From Casp-Chloro-G3 sp002816715 (GTDB lineage Bacteria > Chloroflexota > Dehalococcoidia > Lucifugimonadales > UBA3495): a stretch of 64,000 nucleotides of DNA. The position numbers and the translations under genes are program-made. This document shows positions 40,148 to 49,200 of this stretch, piece after piece; the first letter of the stretch is position 1, and each line of letters starts with the position of its first letter. The DNA is taken from assembly GCA_027623815.1 (NCBI GenBank), contig JAQBUV010000002.1:34743-98742 (forward strand), given 5' to 3'. Below the pieces are notes generated by a model. That model saw nothing but the letters and a program-made list of their open reading frames with translations. It was not told where the DNA came from and ran no database searches.

Positions 40148-40966
40148 ATGTCTCAGAGGGCAGTGACAACACCAAAAATTGAGTTGTCATCAATATATAA
40201 GGCTTTTAACCTGGGTGGTCGGCGGGAAGCGGTTTTGGCCGGGGTGGACATCATTGCCAATGCTGGCGAATTCGTCAGTATCATCGGCCCTAGCGGCTGT
40301 GGCAAAAGCACCCTGCTCAACATCATCGCCGGGTTGGACGATGCCGATGCAGGGATAGTGCAAATGGACGGCGATCCCTCCAGTATGCGGTTGGGCAGCA
40401 TTGGCTACATGCAACAGAAGGACTTGTTGATGCCCTGGCGGTCGGTGCTGGACAATACCGTGCTGGGGTTGGAGTTGCACGGACTATCCAAAAAACAGGC
40501 CCGTCTACGAGCATTGGACTTGGTGGAAACTTTCGGGCTGAAAGGATTCGAGAAACAGTATCCCTTAGCGCTGTCGGGGGGCATGCGCCAGCGGGCGGCC
40601 TTCTTACGCACCATGCTGCTGGACCAGGATGTAATTCTGCTGGATGAACCCTTCGGGGCGCTGGATGCCCTGACCCGGGTGCAGATGCAGGAGTGGCTGC
40701 TGGAACTTTGGGAGTCGATGAAAAAGACGATCATCTTGATCACCCACGATGTTGACGAAGCGATCCTGTTGTCGGACCGGGTGTACGTGCTGACGGCACG
40801 ACCGGGCCGGGTCAAGATGGTTCTGAACATTGAATTGCCTAGGCCCAGAGACTATAAGTCGGTTACCACCAGAGAGTTCACGGAGCTTAAATCTATTTTG
40901 CTGACCACATTGCACGAAGAGAATTCGATGCCGGCTTGGGGCAAATTGGAAGAGACAAACAAGTGA
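40148..40966 (+). CDS. thiZ: ABC transporter ATPase, thiamin-precursor type
   Basis: A 272-residue ATPase of the nitrate/sulfonate/taurine-like class. Walker A is IIGPSGCGKSTLLNIIAGLD, Q-loop GYMQQKDLLMPWRSVLDNTV, signature LALSGGMRQRAAFLRTMLLD, Walker B VILLDEPFGALD and the switch His in IILITHDVDEA. The ATG at 40148 has GGAGTGA upstream. It follows the TPP riboswitch and terminator and overlaps the permease gene by four bases, so the transport cargo is very likely a thiamin pyrimidine precursor (formylaminopyrimidine/HMP) as in ThiXYZ systems. Confidence 0.88.
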   Translation: MSQRAVTTPKIELSSIYKAFNLGGRREAVLAGVDIIANAGEFVSIIGPSGCGKSTLLNIIAGLDDADAGIVQMDGDPSSMRLGSIGYMQQKDLLMPWRSVLDNTVLGLELHGLSKKQARLRALDLVETFGLKGFEKQYPLALSGGMRQRAAFLRTMLLDQDVILLDEPFGALDALTRVQMQEWLLELWESMKKTIILITHDVDEAILLSDRVYVLTARPGRVKMVLNIELPRPRDYKSVTTREFTELKSILLTTLHEENSMPAWGKLEETNK

Positions 40967-41868
40967 GACAGCGCTCCTCACCGGTGACCATTGACCGACC
41001 AGGGGACATGGCTGGAGGCCAATCTTCAGGGTTAGATCCCGCCGACGGGAGTTCGTCGCGGGGGCAGGCCAGAGGTATTGGCCGTTACCTAGTGTCTTTA
41101 AAACGGTGGGCGGCTCCCCTGCTAATACTTATCGCTTTGTTAGGGTCTTGGGAACTTTGGACTCAACTAGGTGATGTTCCCAAATGGCAGTTGCCTGCGC
41201 CTTCAACCATAGCGCAAGAATTAGTGGAGAGTCGCGGCCTTCTTTGGCAGCACACCCAAGTAACCCTGCTGGAAGTAGCCCTGGGTTTCGTGGCGGCGCT
41301 GATTGTTGGCCTGTCCCTGGCCAGCGGTATCGCCTACTCGCGAATACTGGAACGCTCGGTCTACCCAATAATTATCGCCTCTCAGACCATCCCTATTATC
41401 GCAATTGCGCCCTTGTTGCTGATCTGGGTGGGTTACGGGCTTACGCCCAAAATAATTGTGGTGGCCTTGATCGGCTTTTTCCCCATATCGGTGAACACCG
41501 TGGACGGTCTCCGCTCGGTGGATCCGGACATGGCCAACATGATGCGCACATTGGGAGCCTCCCGGTGGCAAATTTTCACCAAGCTTCAGGTGCCTTCGTC
41601 GCTGCCGCGGATGTTCTCGGGGATAAAAATAGGCATCACATTCAGTGTGATTGGGGCGGTTATCGGTGAGTGGGTGGGAGCCAGCGAGGGCCTGGGCTAC
41701 TTGATGACCTACTCGCAGCCCTTGTTTCTAACCGCCCGGGTATTCGCCGCCATCGTGGTATTGTCGGCGATGGGTATCATGCTGTTTGTGCTGGCGACGT
41801 TGGTAGAGCGTTTGATGCTTCCCTGGTATCACACCGAAAAGCGCGCCAGAAGTATGGAGCGCATATAG
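40963..41868 (+). CDS. thiX: ABC transporter permease, thiamin-precursor type
   Basis: A 301-residue inner-membrane permease of the binding-protein-dependent type with about six membrane segments. The EAA loop that docks to the ATPase is VDGLRSVDPDMANMMRTLGA, followed by SRWQIFTKLQVPSSLPRMFS. The start chosen is GTG at 40963, overlapping the TGA of the ATPase gene (GTGA). The first 45 residues are hydrophilic, and an ATG at 41008 is possible. Partner genes on both sides and the TPP riboswitch indicate uptake of a thiamin precursor. Confidence 0.87.
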   Translation: MRQRSSPVTIDRPGDMAGGQSSGLDPADGSSSRGQARGIGRYLVSLKRWAAPLLILIALLGSWELWTQLGDVPKWQLPAPSTIAQELVESRGLLWQHTQVTLLEVALGFVAALIVGLSLASGIAYSRILERSVYPIIIASQTIPIIAIAPLLLIWVGYGLTPKIIVVALIGFFPISVNTVDGLRSVDPDMANMMRTLGASRWQIFTKLQVPSSLPRMFSGIKIGITFSVIGAVIGEWVGASEGLGYLMTYSQPLFLTARVFAAIVVLSAMGIMLFVLATLVERLMLPWYHTEKRARSMERI

Positions 41869-42054
41869 AGCCTTAAATTAAGTATATGCCTGGTTACCTT
41901 GTTCTCTATTGCGTCATATAAGGGTGTGGACACGACGCAGGCACTCCCTGGGCAAAGTCATAGGTCTTGCCCCAATTAGGGAATGTAATGCCCCCAACAA
42001 ACAGAAGTGGTATTAGATGCAAGTAGTACTGTTATATAAGGAGGGTTGGTAGGA

Positions 42055-43083
42055 ATGAAGAATCCTGTCCAAAAATTGTTCGTTTTAATCCTGGGTCTGT
42101 TACTGGTGGCCTGTTCCGCGGTCGCCACAAGACCTGCGGCTGAACCCAATGTTGTGCCCGCGCCCGTGCCGCTGACCAAAGTGTCGGTGGCCCTGGACTG
42201 GTTTCCCTGGTCCAACCACGCCGGACTCTACGTAGCTAGGGAACGGGGTTATTTTGCTGAAGAGGGCTTGGAGGTGGAGATATTCACTCCGGGTGACCCT
42301 TCAACGGTATTGCAGACGGTGGCATCGGGTCGGGACGACTTTGGTATCAGCTATCAGACTGATTTGCTGATCGCCAGGCAACAGGACGTGCCGGTGGTCT
42401 CGGTGATGGCCCTGGTGCAGCATCCCCTCAACTCGGTGATGGCTTTAGAATCCTCCGGAATCTCGACGCCAGCCGACCTGGCGGGCAAAAAAATCGGGTC
42501 GCCGGCAATACCCTCCGACGAACTTCTCCTGAGCACCATGTTGAAAAGCGAAGGAAAGACCATAGCAGATATAGAACTGATTAACGTAGGATTTAGTCTG
42601 GTGCCCGCCCTGATTAGCGGAGAGGTCGATGCCATTATCGGCGCATACTGGGTCCATGAGTCTATCTCGGCGGTGAATCAGGGCTTTCCAGTCAACATAA
42701 TGCGTTTGGAAGAGCATGGTGTTCCCGACTTCTACGAGCTGGTCATGGTGGCCAATGAGGACATGATCGCTGAGAACCCAGACCTGATTCAACGTTTCGT
42801 TCGTGGCGTTAGGCGGGGTTATCAGGACGCCATCGACGACCCCCGGGGAGCGGTGCAACTGCTGAAGGATGTGCGCCCTGAAGTTGACCTGACCATTGAA
42901 AATCCTGGTGTAGACCTGCTGGCCCCGCTTTGGGAGCCCGATGGCGGGCAGGGGTTTGGCTGGCAAGAGGAAGCTCGCTGGGTCGACTACGCCCAGTGGA
43001 TGGAAGAGAGCGGACTGCTGGACGGCGGGTTAGATGCCACAGCCGCGTTTGACAACAGCTTCGTGGCCAATGCCGCCAGATAG
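42055..43083 (+). CDS. thiY: ThiY/NMT1-like substrate-binding lipoprotein
   Basis: A 342-residue lipoprotein: signal peptide MKNPVQKLFVLILGLLLVAC with the lipobox LVAC (Cys about 20), then an NMT1/THI5-like binding domain. The typical opening is VSVALDWFPWSNHAGLYVAR, followed by RGYFAEEGLEVEIFTPGDPS, GRDDFGISYQTDLLIA and a hinge with PAIPSDELLLSTML. This family binds formylaminopyrimidine in ThiXYZ and HMP-related ligands in others. ATG at 42055 is chosen because AAGGAGGG lies about ten bases ahead. It is separated from the permease by 186 bases in which no clear signal was seen. Confidence 0.88.
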   Translation: MKNPVQKLFVLILGLLLVACSAVATRPAAEPNVVPAPVPLTKVSVALDWFPWSNHAGLYVARERGYFAEEGLEVEIFTPGDPSTVLQTVASGRDDFGISYQTDLLIARQQDVPVVSVMALVQHPLNSVMALESSGISTPADLAGKKIGSPAIPSDELLLSTMLKSEGKTIADIELINVGFSLVPALISGEVDAIIGAYWVHESISAVNQGFPVNIMRLEEHGVPDFYELVMVANEDMIAENPDLIQRFVRGVRRGYQDAIDDPRGAVQLLKDVRPEVDLTIENPGVDLLAPLWEPDGGQGFGWQEEARWVDYAQWMEESGLLDGGLDATAAFDNSFVANAAR

Positions 43084-43158
43084 TCCCAGTTTTGGTCGGT
43101 TGGGTGCTATACTGTCATCTGGCCAAATTTTGGACTTTTAAGGGGCGGTTAAACGCAG

Positions 43159-43518
43159 ATGCCACTTTATTTCTTGCTAGGTACCCTTACCGAAACTGGA
43201 CAACGGATGATGTATAACAATGCGGATTTGATGATTGAGTCCATCAGAGATTGTAAAGCTGACGATGCACAAATCCTGGGTCAGTACGCGGTATTGGGCA
43301 TGTATGACTACGTAATGATGGTGGAAGCCGACGATAATGAGGCGGTAGGCCGGTTGGCGTTGGAAATTGGCGTAACGGCCGGGCTGCACACGGAAACTCT
43401 GCCAGCCATGGCCATTGGTGACATGGTTGATAATGAACCTGGCGAGGGTGAGTTGGGAGCCGCGGCCGCCGATACACCTGGCAGAGAAGATTGGCGGCTA
43501 CCCAGGGGTAACCCTTAA
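43159..43518 (+). CDS. GYD domain protein
   Basis: A 119-residue protein with a GYD domain (residues 1-90): MPLYFLLGTLTETGQRMM, GQYAVLGMYDYVMMVEADDN and GLHTETLPAMAI. The last 30 residues are acidic and low in complexity. The GYD family has a ferredoxin-like dimeric fold and no defined reaction. Its place inside the TPP-riboswitch operon, between the binding protein and TenA, is notable: it may act on or bind a pyrimidine intermediate, but this rests on context only. Confidence 0.82.
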   Translation: MPLYFLLGTLTETGQRMMYNNADLMIESIRDCKADDAQILGQYAVLGMYDYVMMVEADDNEAVGRLALEIGVTAGLHTETLPAMAIGDMVDNEPGEGELGAAAADTPGREDWRLPRGNP

Positions 43519-43534
43519 TTTCTAGCTAGATAAT

Positions 43535-44197
43535 ATGGCCTTAAGCGACGAACTGCGGGAAAGTGTATCCAGCATCTGGGAGCAGGTGGTAACTCATCCC
43601 TTTGTATTGGAGTTGGGCGATGGCACTTTGTCTCAGGATGCCTTCACGACCTACTTTGACCAGGACTACCTGTTCCTCAAAGATTGGAAAATTCTGCTGA
43701 GCCTGGCTACCGCCAAGTCGGCCGACTTTGACGCGGCCCGCCAGCTTGTCGAGTTTCTGCATCTGGGGCTAGGCGGGGAAGAAGGGCTGTTCCAACAGGC
43801 TTTTCGGGAACGGGGGCTGTCCCGGCAGGATGTGACCAATCTGGATTATCTGCCCACCACGCTGCACTACAGTGGGTACTTGCGCCGCCGTGCCTATGAA
43901 GGAAGCTTTATTGAAGTAATTGCCACCCTTCTGGCGGTGGAGTGGCCTTACCTGGACTGGGCGCAGCGGCTGGATGCGGCGGGCAAGCACCCGGACAACC
44001 GCTACTACCAGACGTGGATTGACATTCACACCAGCGACGGCATGAGCGGCTTTGTCAACTGGATGCGCCAGACTGTAGATGCGGCACAGGTTTCCGCCGC
44101 TGAGCGGGCCGAACTTCAGACTATATTCCGCGACGTGCTGCGCTACGAGTTGCTCTTCTTTGAAATGGCCTACAGAGGTGAAGCATGGCCTCAGTAG
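43535..44197 (+). CDS. tenA: TenA family protein, Cys-less TenA_E type
   Basis: A 220-residue all-helical protein of the TenA/thiaminase II fold. Blocks: HPFVLELGDGTLSQDAFTTY, FDQDYLFLKDWKILLSLATA, YEGSFIEVIATLLAVEWPYL, YYQTWIDIHTSDGMSGFVNW. The classical catalytic Cys is absent (no Cys in the chain at all); instead the sequence has the VEWPYLDW type of the TenA_E subgroup, which releases HMP from (formyl)aminopyrimidine in thiamin salvage. That reaction follows logically after the transporter and before ThiD. It overlaps thiD by 13 bases. Confidence 0.88.
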   Translation: MALSDELRESVSSIWEQVVTHPFVLELGDGTLSQDAFTTYFDQDYLFLKDWKILLSLATAKSADFDAARQLVEFLHLGLGGEEGLFQQAFRERGLSRQDVTNLDYLPTTLHYSGYLRRRAYEGSFIEVIATLLAVEWPYLDWAQRLDAAGKHPDNRYYQTWIDIHTSDGMSGFVNWMRQTVDAAQVSAAERAELQTIFRDVLRYELLFFEMAYRGEAWPQ

Positions 44198-44994
44198 GCG
44201 GCAGGAAAGTGCCATCGGCCCTGACCATTGCCGGGTCTGATTCCGGCGGCGGCGCGGGCATTCAGGCCGACCTCAAGACCTTCGCGGCCCTGGGGGTCTA
44301 CGGCACCTCGGCCCTGACCGCCATCACCGCCCAGAACACCGTCGCGGTTACGGCGGTGCACGAGATACCTGCCGATATTATCGCCGCCCAGATCCAGGCG
44401 GTCATCAGCGACATCGGCGCCGACGCGGTCAAGACCGGCATGCTGTCCAGCATCGCCATTGTCGAAGTGGTCGCCCAGGAACTGCGGCGGCACCGGGTCG
44501 AGCGGCTGGTGGTTGACCCGGTGATGGTCGCCAAGAGTGGCGACTCGCTGCTGAGGGAAGAGGCGGTGGAGGCCCTGCGCACCCAGCTATTACCGCTGGC
44601 ATTGGTGGTGACGCCCAACATACCCGAGGCGGAAGTGCTCACCGGAATGACCATCGCTTCTCATCAGGACATGCGCCGTGCTGCCGAGCAGATTGTGGGC
44701 ATGGGTGCGCGAGGCGTGGTGGTCAAGGGCGGTCACCTGGATGGCCCAGCCACCGACCTGTTCTACGACGGCTCCCGCTTTCAGGAGTTCACCGCCCCCC
44801 GCATTGATACGGTCAACACCCACGGCACCGGCTGCACTTTCGCCTCGGCGGTGGCGGCCGGGCTGGCCCAAAACATGAGCGTCATAGATGCTGTGGCTCA
44901 GGCCAAAGAGTACGTCACCGAGGCCATCCGCTGCTCTTTTCCCATCGGCCAGGGCCACGGCCCCCTGAACCATTTTTATAAGTTGTGGGACTGA
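44185..44994 (+). CDS. thiD: Hydroxymethylpyrimidine/phosphomethylpyrimidine kinase
   Basis: A 269-residue ribokinase-fold kinase that phosphorylates HMP and HMP-P. N-terminal ALTIAGSDSGGGAGIQADLK, TFAALGVYGTSALTAITAQN, DAVKTGMLSS, VDPVMVAKSGDSLL, and the ATP/anion-hole NTHGTGCTFASAVAAGLAQN are complete. It is the final gene of the TPP-riboswitch operon and makes HMP-PP from the salvaged pyrimidine. thiE, thiC, thiG and similar genes are not in the window. Confidence 0.95.
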   Translation: MASVGGRKVPSALTIAGSDSGGGAGIQADLKTFAALGVYGTSALTAITAQNTVAVTAVHEIPADIIAAQIQAVISDIGADAVKTGMLSSIAIVEVVAQELRRHRVERLVVDPVMVAKSGDSLLREEAVEALRTQLLPLALVVTPNIPEAEVLTGMTIASHQDMRRAAEQIVGMGARGVVVKGGHLDGPATDLFYDGSRFQEFTAPRIDTVNTHGTGCTFASAVAAGLAQNMSVIDAVAQAKEYVTEAIRCSFPIGQGHGPLNHFYKLWD

Positions 44995-44997
44995 GAT

Positions 44998-46152
44998 TTA
45001 GGGAACAGCGGCAACCGGAGCCGCTCCAAAGCCGCTGATAATCTCCCACGCTCCTACTCCTCCGAAAATCAGCGTAACCACCAGCGCCATTGCCACCGAC
45101 AGGCACCGCACCGGGTGCTCCTCCAGCCCGAACCAATTTCCAACAACGCCCAGCCCCACCGCCGCCGCCCGCAATGGCCGCACCAGCAGCGCCGCCAGCA
45201 CAAACCCGTAAAATAAGAACGATGTAGAAAATGTGGTCCAGAACAGCAGGCCCAGCCAGGGCTGCTCACCTTTGAACTGCCAGGCGTCCCAGAACTCCAG
45301 TATCTGGGGCCACAAGGCCAGCGGCAATACCAGGTAAATCACCCCCGATAGCACAAAGTCTAGCACTAGCAGTCCCACCAATTTGGGGACTCTGGCGGTG
45401 GCCCCTTTTTCTAGCACCCACCTTGTTTCCCACAGTGACACTCCATCCGCGAAGACGTTGAAGGCGACAAAGGTCAACACCCAGGGGTTGGCTTGAATCG
45501 CCCGCCAGAAGGCCCAGCCAGCCTCGTTGAAAATGATGCTGGCAACCAGCAGCACGATTAACGAGGAGACCAAAGCTTTCCAGGGGCTGATCGGTATGCG
45601 GATGATGCCGATGCCGCTGCCGATGGCGCCGATGCCGCCGAAGATGGCGCCGCCGATGCCGCCGAGGATGCCGACGCCGAGGATGCCGAAGATGCCGCCG
45701 AGGATGCCGCCGAGGATGCCGCCGCCCACGGCTTCTTTAACCGAAAAGTCGGAGTCTCGGAATGCCGGGATCGAAATTAACCCCAACAGAGCTAGAACAC
45801 CGGTTAAGCCAAGGGCCACGGCCAAAGTCCGGGTTGTATCAGTGCTGCCGGTTCCATTGAGGACGACTATCTGCTGGGTTGCTGCCACAATCAACGGTGA
45901 AGCCAGTAGGCCCGTCCAGATGGCCTGCTCCCATAGTCTCTCATTACCGCCGTAAACCCGGCCAAACGCCGCCAGAAACATTCGGTTGGTAGTTCGTAGC
46001 CAATTTGTGGCATTGCTCGTAACCAGCATGGCGAGATTGTTGGTTAGCTGGACCTTGGTGCTCTCTTTTAGCCACCTATCCAGAAACTCGCCAATCGTTA
46101 ATAGCGCAGCAACCGCCCCCAGCCAAGCGAATATTCCTAACAGCCATTCCAT
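44998..46152 (-). CDS. Glycine-zipper membrane protein of unknown function
   Basis: A 384-residue predicted membrane protein starting MEWLLGIFAWLGAVAALLTI (an ATG 25 codons earlier would run into the ileS promoter region). Hydrophobic segments lie near 1-22, 80-100, 112-135, and several in the second half (for example LVGLLVLDFVLSGVIYLVLP). In the middle (about 144-184) a remarkable Gly/Ile-rich stretch, GGGILGGILGGIFGILGVGI and LGGIGGAIFGGIGAIGSGIG, forms a glycine-zipper-like repeat. At the DNA level this is a GCCGCCGAGGAT-type minisatellite. I do not recognise the family. It is convergent with thiD, three bases apart, and divergent from ileS. Confidence 0.72.
   Translation of the reverse strand: MEWLLGIFAWLGAVAALLTIGEFLDRWLKESTKVQLTNNLAMLVTSNATNWLRTTNRMFLAAFGRVYGGNERLWEQAIWTGLLASPLIVAATQQIVVLNGTGSTDTTRTLAVALGLTGVLALLGLISIPAFRDSDFSVKEAVGGGILGGILGGIFGILGVGILGGIGGAIFGGIGAIGSGIGIIRIPISPWKALVSSLIVLLVASIIFNEAGWAFWRAIQANPWVLTFVAFNVFADGVSLWETRWVLEKGATARVPKLVGLLVLDFVLSGVIYLVLPLALWPQILEFWDAWQFKGEQPWLGLLFWTTFSTSFLFYGFVLAALLVRPLRAAAVGLGVVGNWFGLEEHPVRCLSVAMALVVTLIFGGVGAWEIISGFGAAPVAAVP
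45600..45730. repeat. In-gene minisatellite coding for Gly/Ile-rich repeat
   Basis: Imperfect tandem units built from GCCGCCGAGGATGCC and GCCGATGCCGCCGAAGAT fill about 130 bases. On the minus strand they encode the GGILGGI-type repeat of the membrane protein. Copy number may vary between strains. Confidence 0.7.
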
Positions 46153-46250
46153 GGCCGCATTATACGTCGGGGGCAGTATCCTCTCAACCAAGTTCAGTTG
46201 CGGTATAATACCCTCACCAACCAACACCCTCCCCGCTGAGGTTTCTTAAA

Positions 46251-49200
46251 ATGTTCAAAGCTGTTTCCAGCCGCGTCAGCCTCCCCGAGATGGACGCCGG
46301 AATCCTGCAATACTGGAAAGACAAAGACGTTTTTCATCGCACCGAGACCGAACGTCCCGACGCGCCAACTTTCATGCTCTTTGAGGGGCCGCCCACCGCC
46401 AACGGCAGTCCCGGCATCCACCATGTGCTGGCCCGGGTGTACAAGGATGTCATCTGCCGCCACCGCACCATGAAGGGGTTCCGCTGCCAGCGCAAGGGCG
46501 GCTGGGACACCCACGGACTGCCGGTAGAACTGGAAATCGAGAAGGAGTTGGGCCTCAGTTCCAAGCGCGAGATTGAAGAGTACGGCATCGAGAAGTTCAA
46601 CCAAAAATGCCGCGACAGCGTCTTCCGCTACGTCAAAGAATGGGAAACCCTCACTGACCGTATCGGCTACTGGGTGGACATGGAACACCCCTATGTCACT
46701 CTGGACAATGACTACATCGAGACCGGCTGGTGGATGCTGAAGCAGCTTTGGGACAAGGGCCTGCTGTACCAGGGAATGCGGGGCACTCCCCACTGTCCGC
46801 GCTGTGAGACCAGCCTCAGTTCCCACGAGGTGGCCCTGGGCTACCGCGACGACACCCCCGACCCTTCGGTGTTTGTAAAGTTTCTGGTTGAAAATCCCCC
46901 CAACCCTCCCTTGCTGGGTAAATCCCCCCAACCCCCCTTTGGTAAAGGGGGGCGAGGGGGGATTTTATTCTCCGAAACGCCTACCTACCTGCTGGCCTGG
47001 ACCACCACCCCCTGGACGCTGCCCGGCAACACTGCCCTGGCCGTCGCTGAAAACGCCGAGTATTCGGTGGTCGATGTGGAGCAGGAAGGCGGCACCCAGC
47101 GTATGGTGCTGGCATCGGCACTGTTGGAGCGCAACATCAAGGAAGAACATACGCTGGTGGCGACGCTGAAGGGCTCAGACCTGGTCGGCGTCAAATACTG
47201 CCCGCTGTACCCGCCAGCTGACTTTGGCAGTGAGGTGCGGCGGTTCGTACGGAGGCAAGCCCCCGACGGCGGAACCGTGATTGAATTGGAACCGACTACC
47301 GAGTTCTCGCCCCAGGTGGTCGCCGCCGACTTCGTATCAATGGAAGACGGCACCGGCATCGTTCACATCGCCCCGGCCTTTGGTGACGAAGACTTGAACC
47401 TGGGCCGCGAGAAAGAGTTGGCCTTCGTCCAGCCAGTAGACCTGCGGGGAATCATCACGGGCAGTTACCCCTTCGCCGGTAAGTTCGTCAAGACCGCTGA
47501 CCCGGAAATCATGGACGACCTGAAAGATCGGGGGCTGTTGTACCATCGGGACATCTACCGCCACACCTACCCCTTCTGCTGGCGGTGCGACACGCCGCTG
47601 CTCTACTACGCCAAGTCCTCCTGGTACATCCGCACCACCGCGGTGAAAGACCAGTTGGTCAGCGGCAACAGCGCCATCAACTGGTACCCGGAGTACATCC
47701 GCGAAGGGCGGTTCGGCGAGTGGCTGCGCAACAACATCGACTGGGCCATCTCCCGCGAGCGGTACTGGGGCACACCCATTCCAATCTGGGAGTGCCAGTC
47801 CTGTCAACACCAGGAATGTGTTGGCAGCGTTGACGAGTTGACCAAACTGGCTTCAGCGGACAGCAAGGGCAAGACGGCTGGCCTGGACCTGCACCGCCCT
47901 TACGTAGATAACATAACCTTGGACTGCACCGCCGATGCTTGCAACGGCCAGATGCGGCGCATCCCCGAAGTAATGGACGCTTGGTTTGATTCGGGGGCCA
48001 TGCCCTACGCTCAGTGGCACGTTACCAGTGATGCCGACATGGCACAACTGATGGCTGAGGGTCGCTTTCCCGCCGACTACATCTGCGAGGCGGTGGACCA
48101 GACCCGGGGCTGGTTCTACAGCCTGCACGCCCTGGGCACTCTACTGAAAGGGCAGCCCGCTTATAAGAACGTTATCTGCCTGGGCCTGATTTTGGATGGC
48201 CGGGGCCGCAAAATGAGCAAGCGCATTGGCAACGTAGTTGACCCCAATACCGTGCTGGATGCCACCGGCGCCGATGCCCTGCGCTGGTACCTGTTTACGG
48301 CGTCGCATCCCGGCGAGCCGCGCCGATTCTCGGACAAGTTGGTCAACGAGACCCTGCGCCGGGTGCTGCTCACCCTGTGGAACGTCTATTCCTTCTTTAC
48401 CAACTACGCCACCATCGACAAGTTCGAGCCGGAGCAGATTCCCCAGGGATGGCAGCCGGACAACGAACTTGACCGATGGATTCTATCCGAGCTGAATGTG
48501 CTGATTTCCCAGGTTGATGACTTTCTGGAGAACTACAATCCCACCGACGCGGGTCGCCGCATTCAGGAGTTCATCGACGGGCTGTCCAACTGGTACGTCC
48601 GGCGCAGCCGCCGCCGGTTCTGGAAGAGTGAAAGCGACAGCGACAAGCTTTCGGCCTACGCCACTCTGTACCAATGCCTGGTCACTGTCAGTAAGCTGAT
48701 GGCACCGCTGGCCCCCTTCATGGCTGAGGAAATATACCAGAACCTGGTGCGCTCGGTGGACGCGACTGCTCCCGACAGCGTGCACCTGGCCCAGTTCCCG
48801 GTGGCCGACAAAACATTAGTGGACAAGGATTTGATAGCGGCAACTCAGTTGGCTATGAAAATATCAAGCATGGGCCGGGCCGCTCGCTCCAAGGCCGGAT
48901 TGAAGGTACGCCAACCCTTGGCGGGTATGGTGGTCAAGACCCGGGCAAAAGAAGAGGAACAGTACCTGGGCTGGGTCGAGTCTCAGGTTTTGGAAGAGTT
49001 GAACGTAAAGGTCTTGCGGAGTATCAGCGAAGAACCAAGTCTGTACCAGCAGGCCCAGGTCGAAGCTGGCGAAAACACCGATGTTATTCTTAAGATTGAC
49101 CACTACTCGGTGGCTCTTGAGGCCGGATACATGGTGGCTATGGACTCGGCGATAACTCCCGAACTGGCCCAAGAGGGTCTGGCCCGAGAATTGGCTCACC

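Noticed and set aside
45600..45730. CRISPR-like array
   Set aside because: The units are contiguous, of variable length and without spacers; they are coding minisatellite repeats.
46153..46227. Upstream start for the glycine-zipper membrane protein
   Set aside because: It would place 25 hydrophilic residues before a natural N-terminal membrane segment and invade the ileS upstream region.
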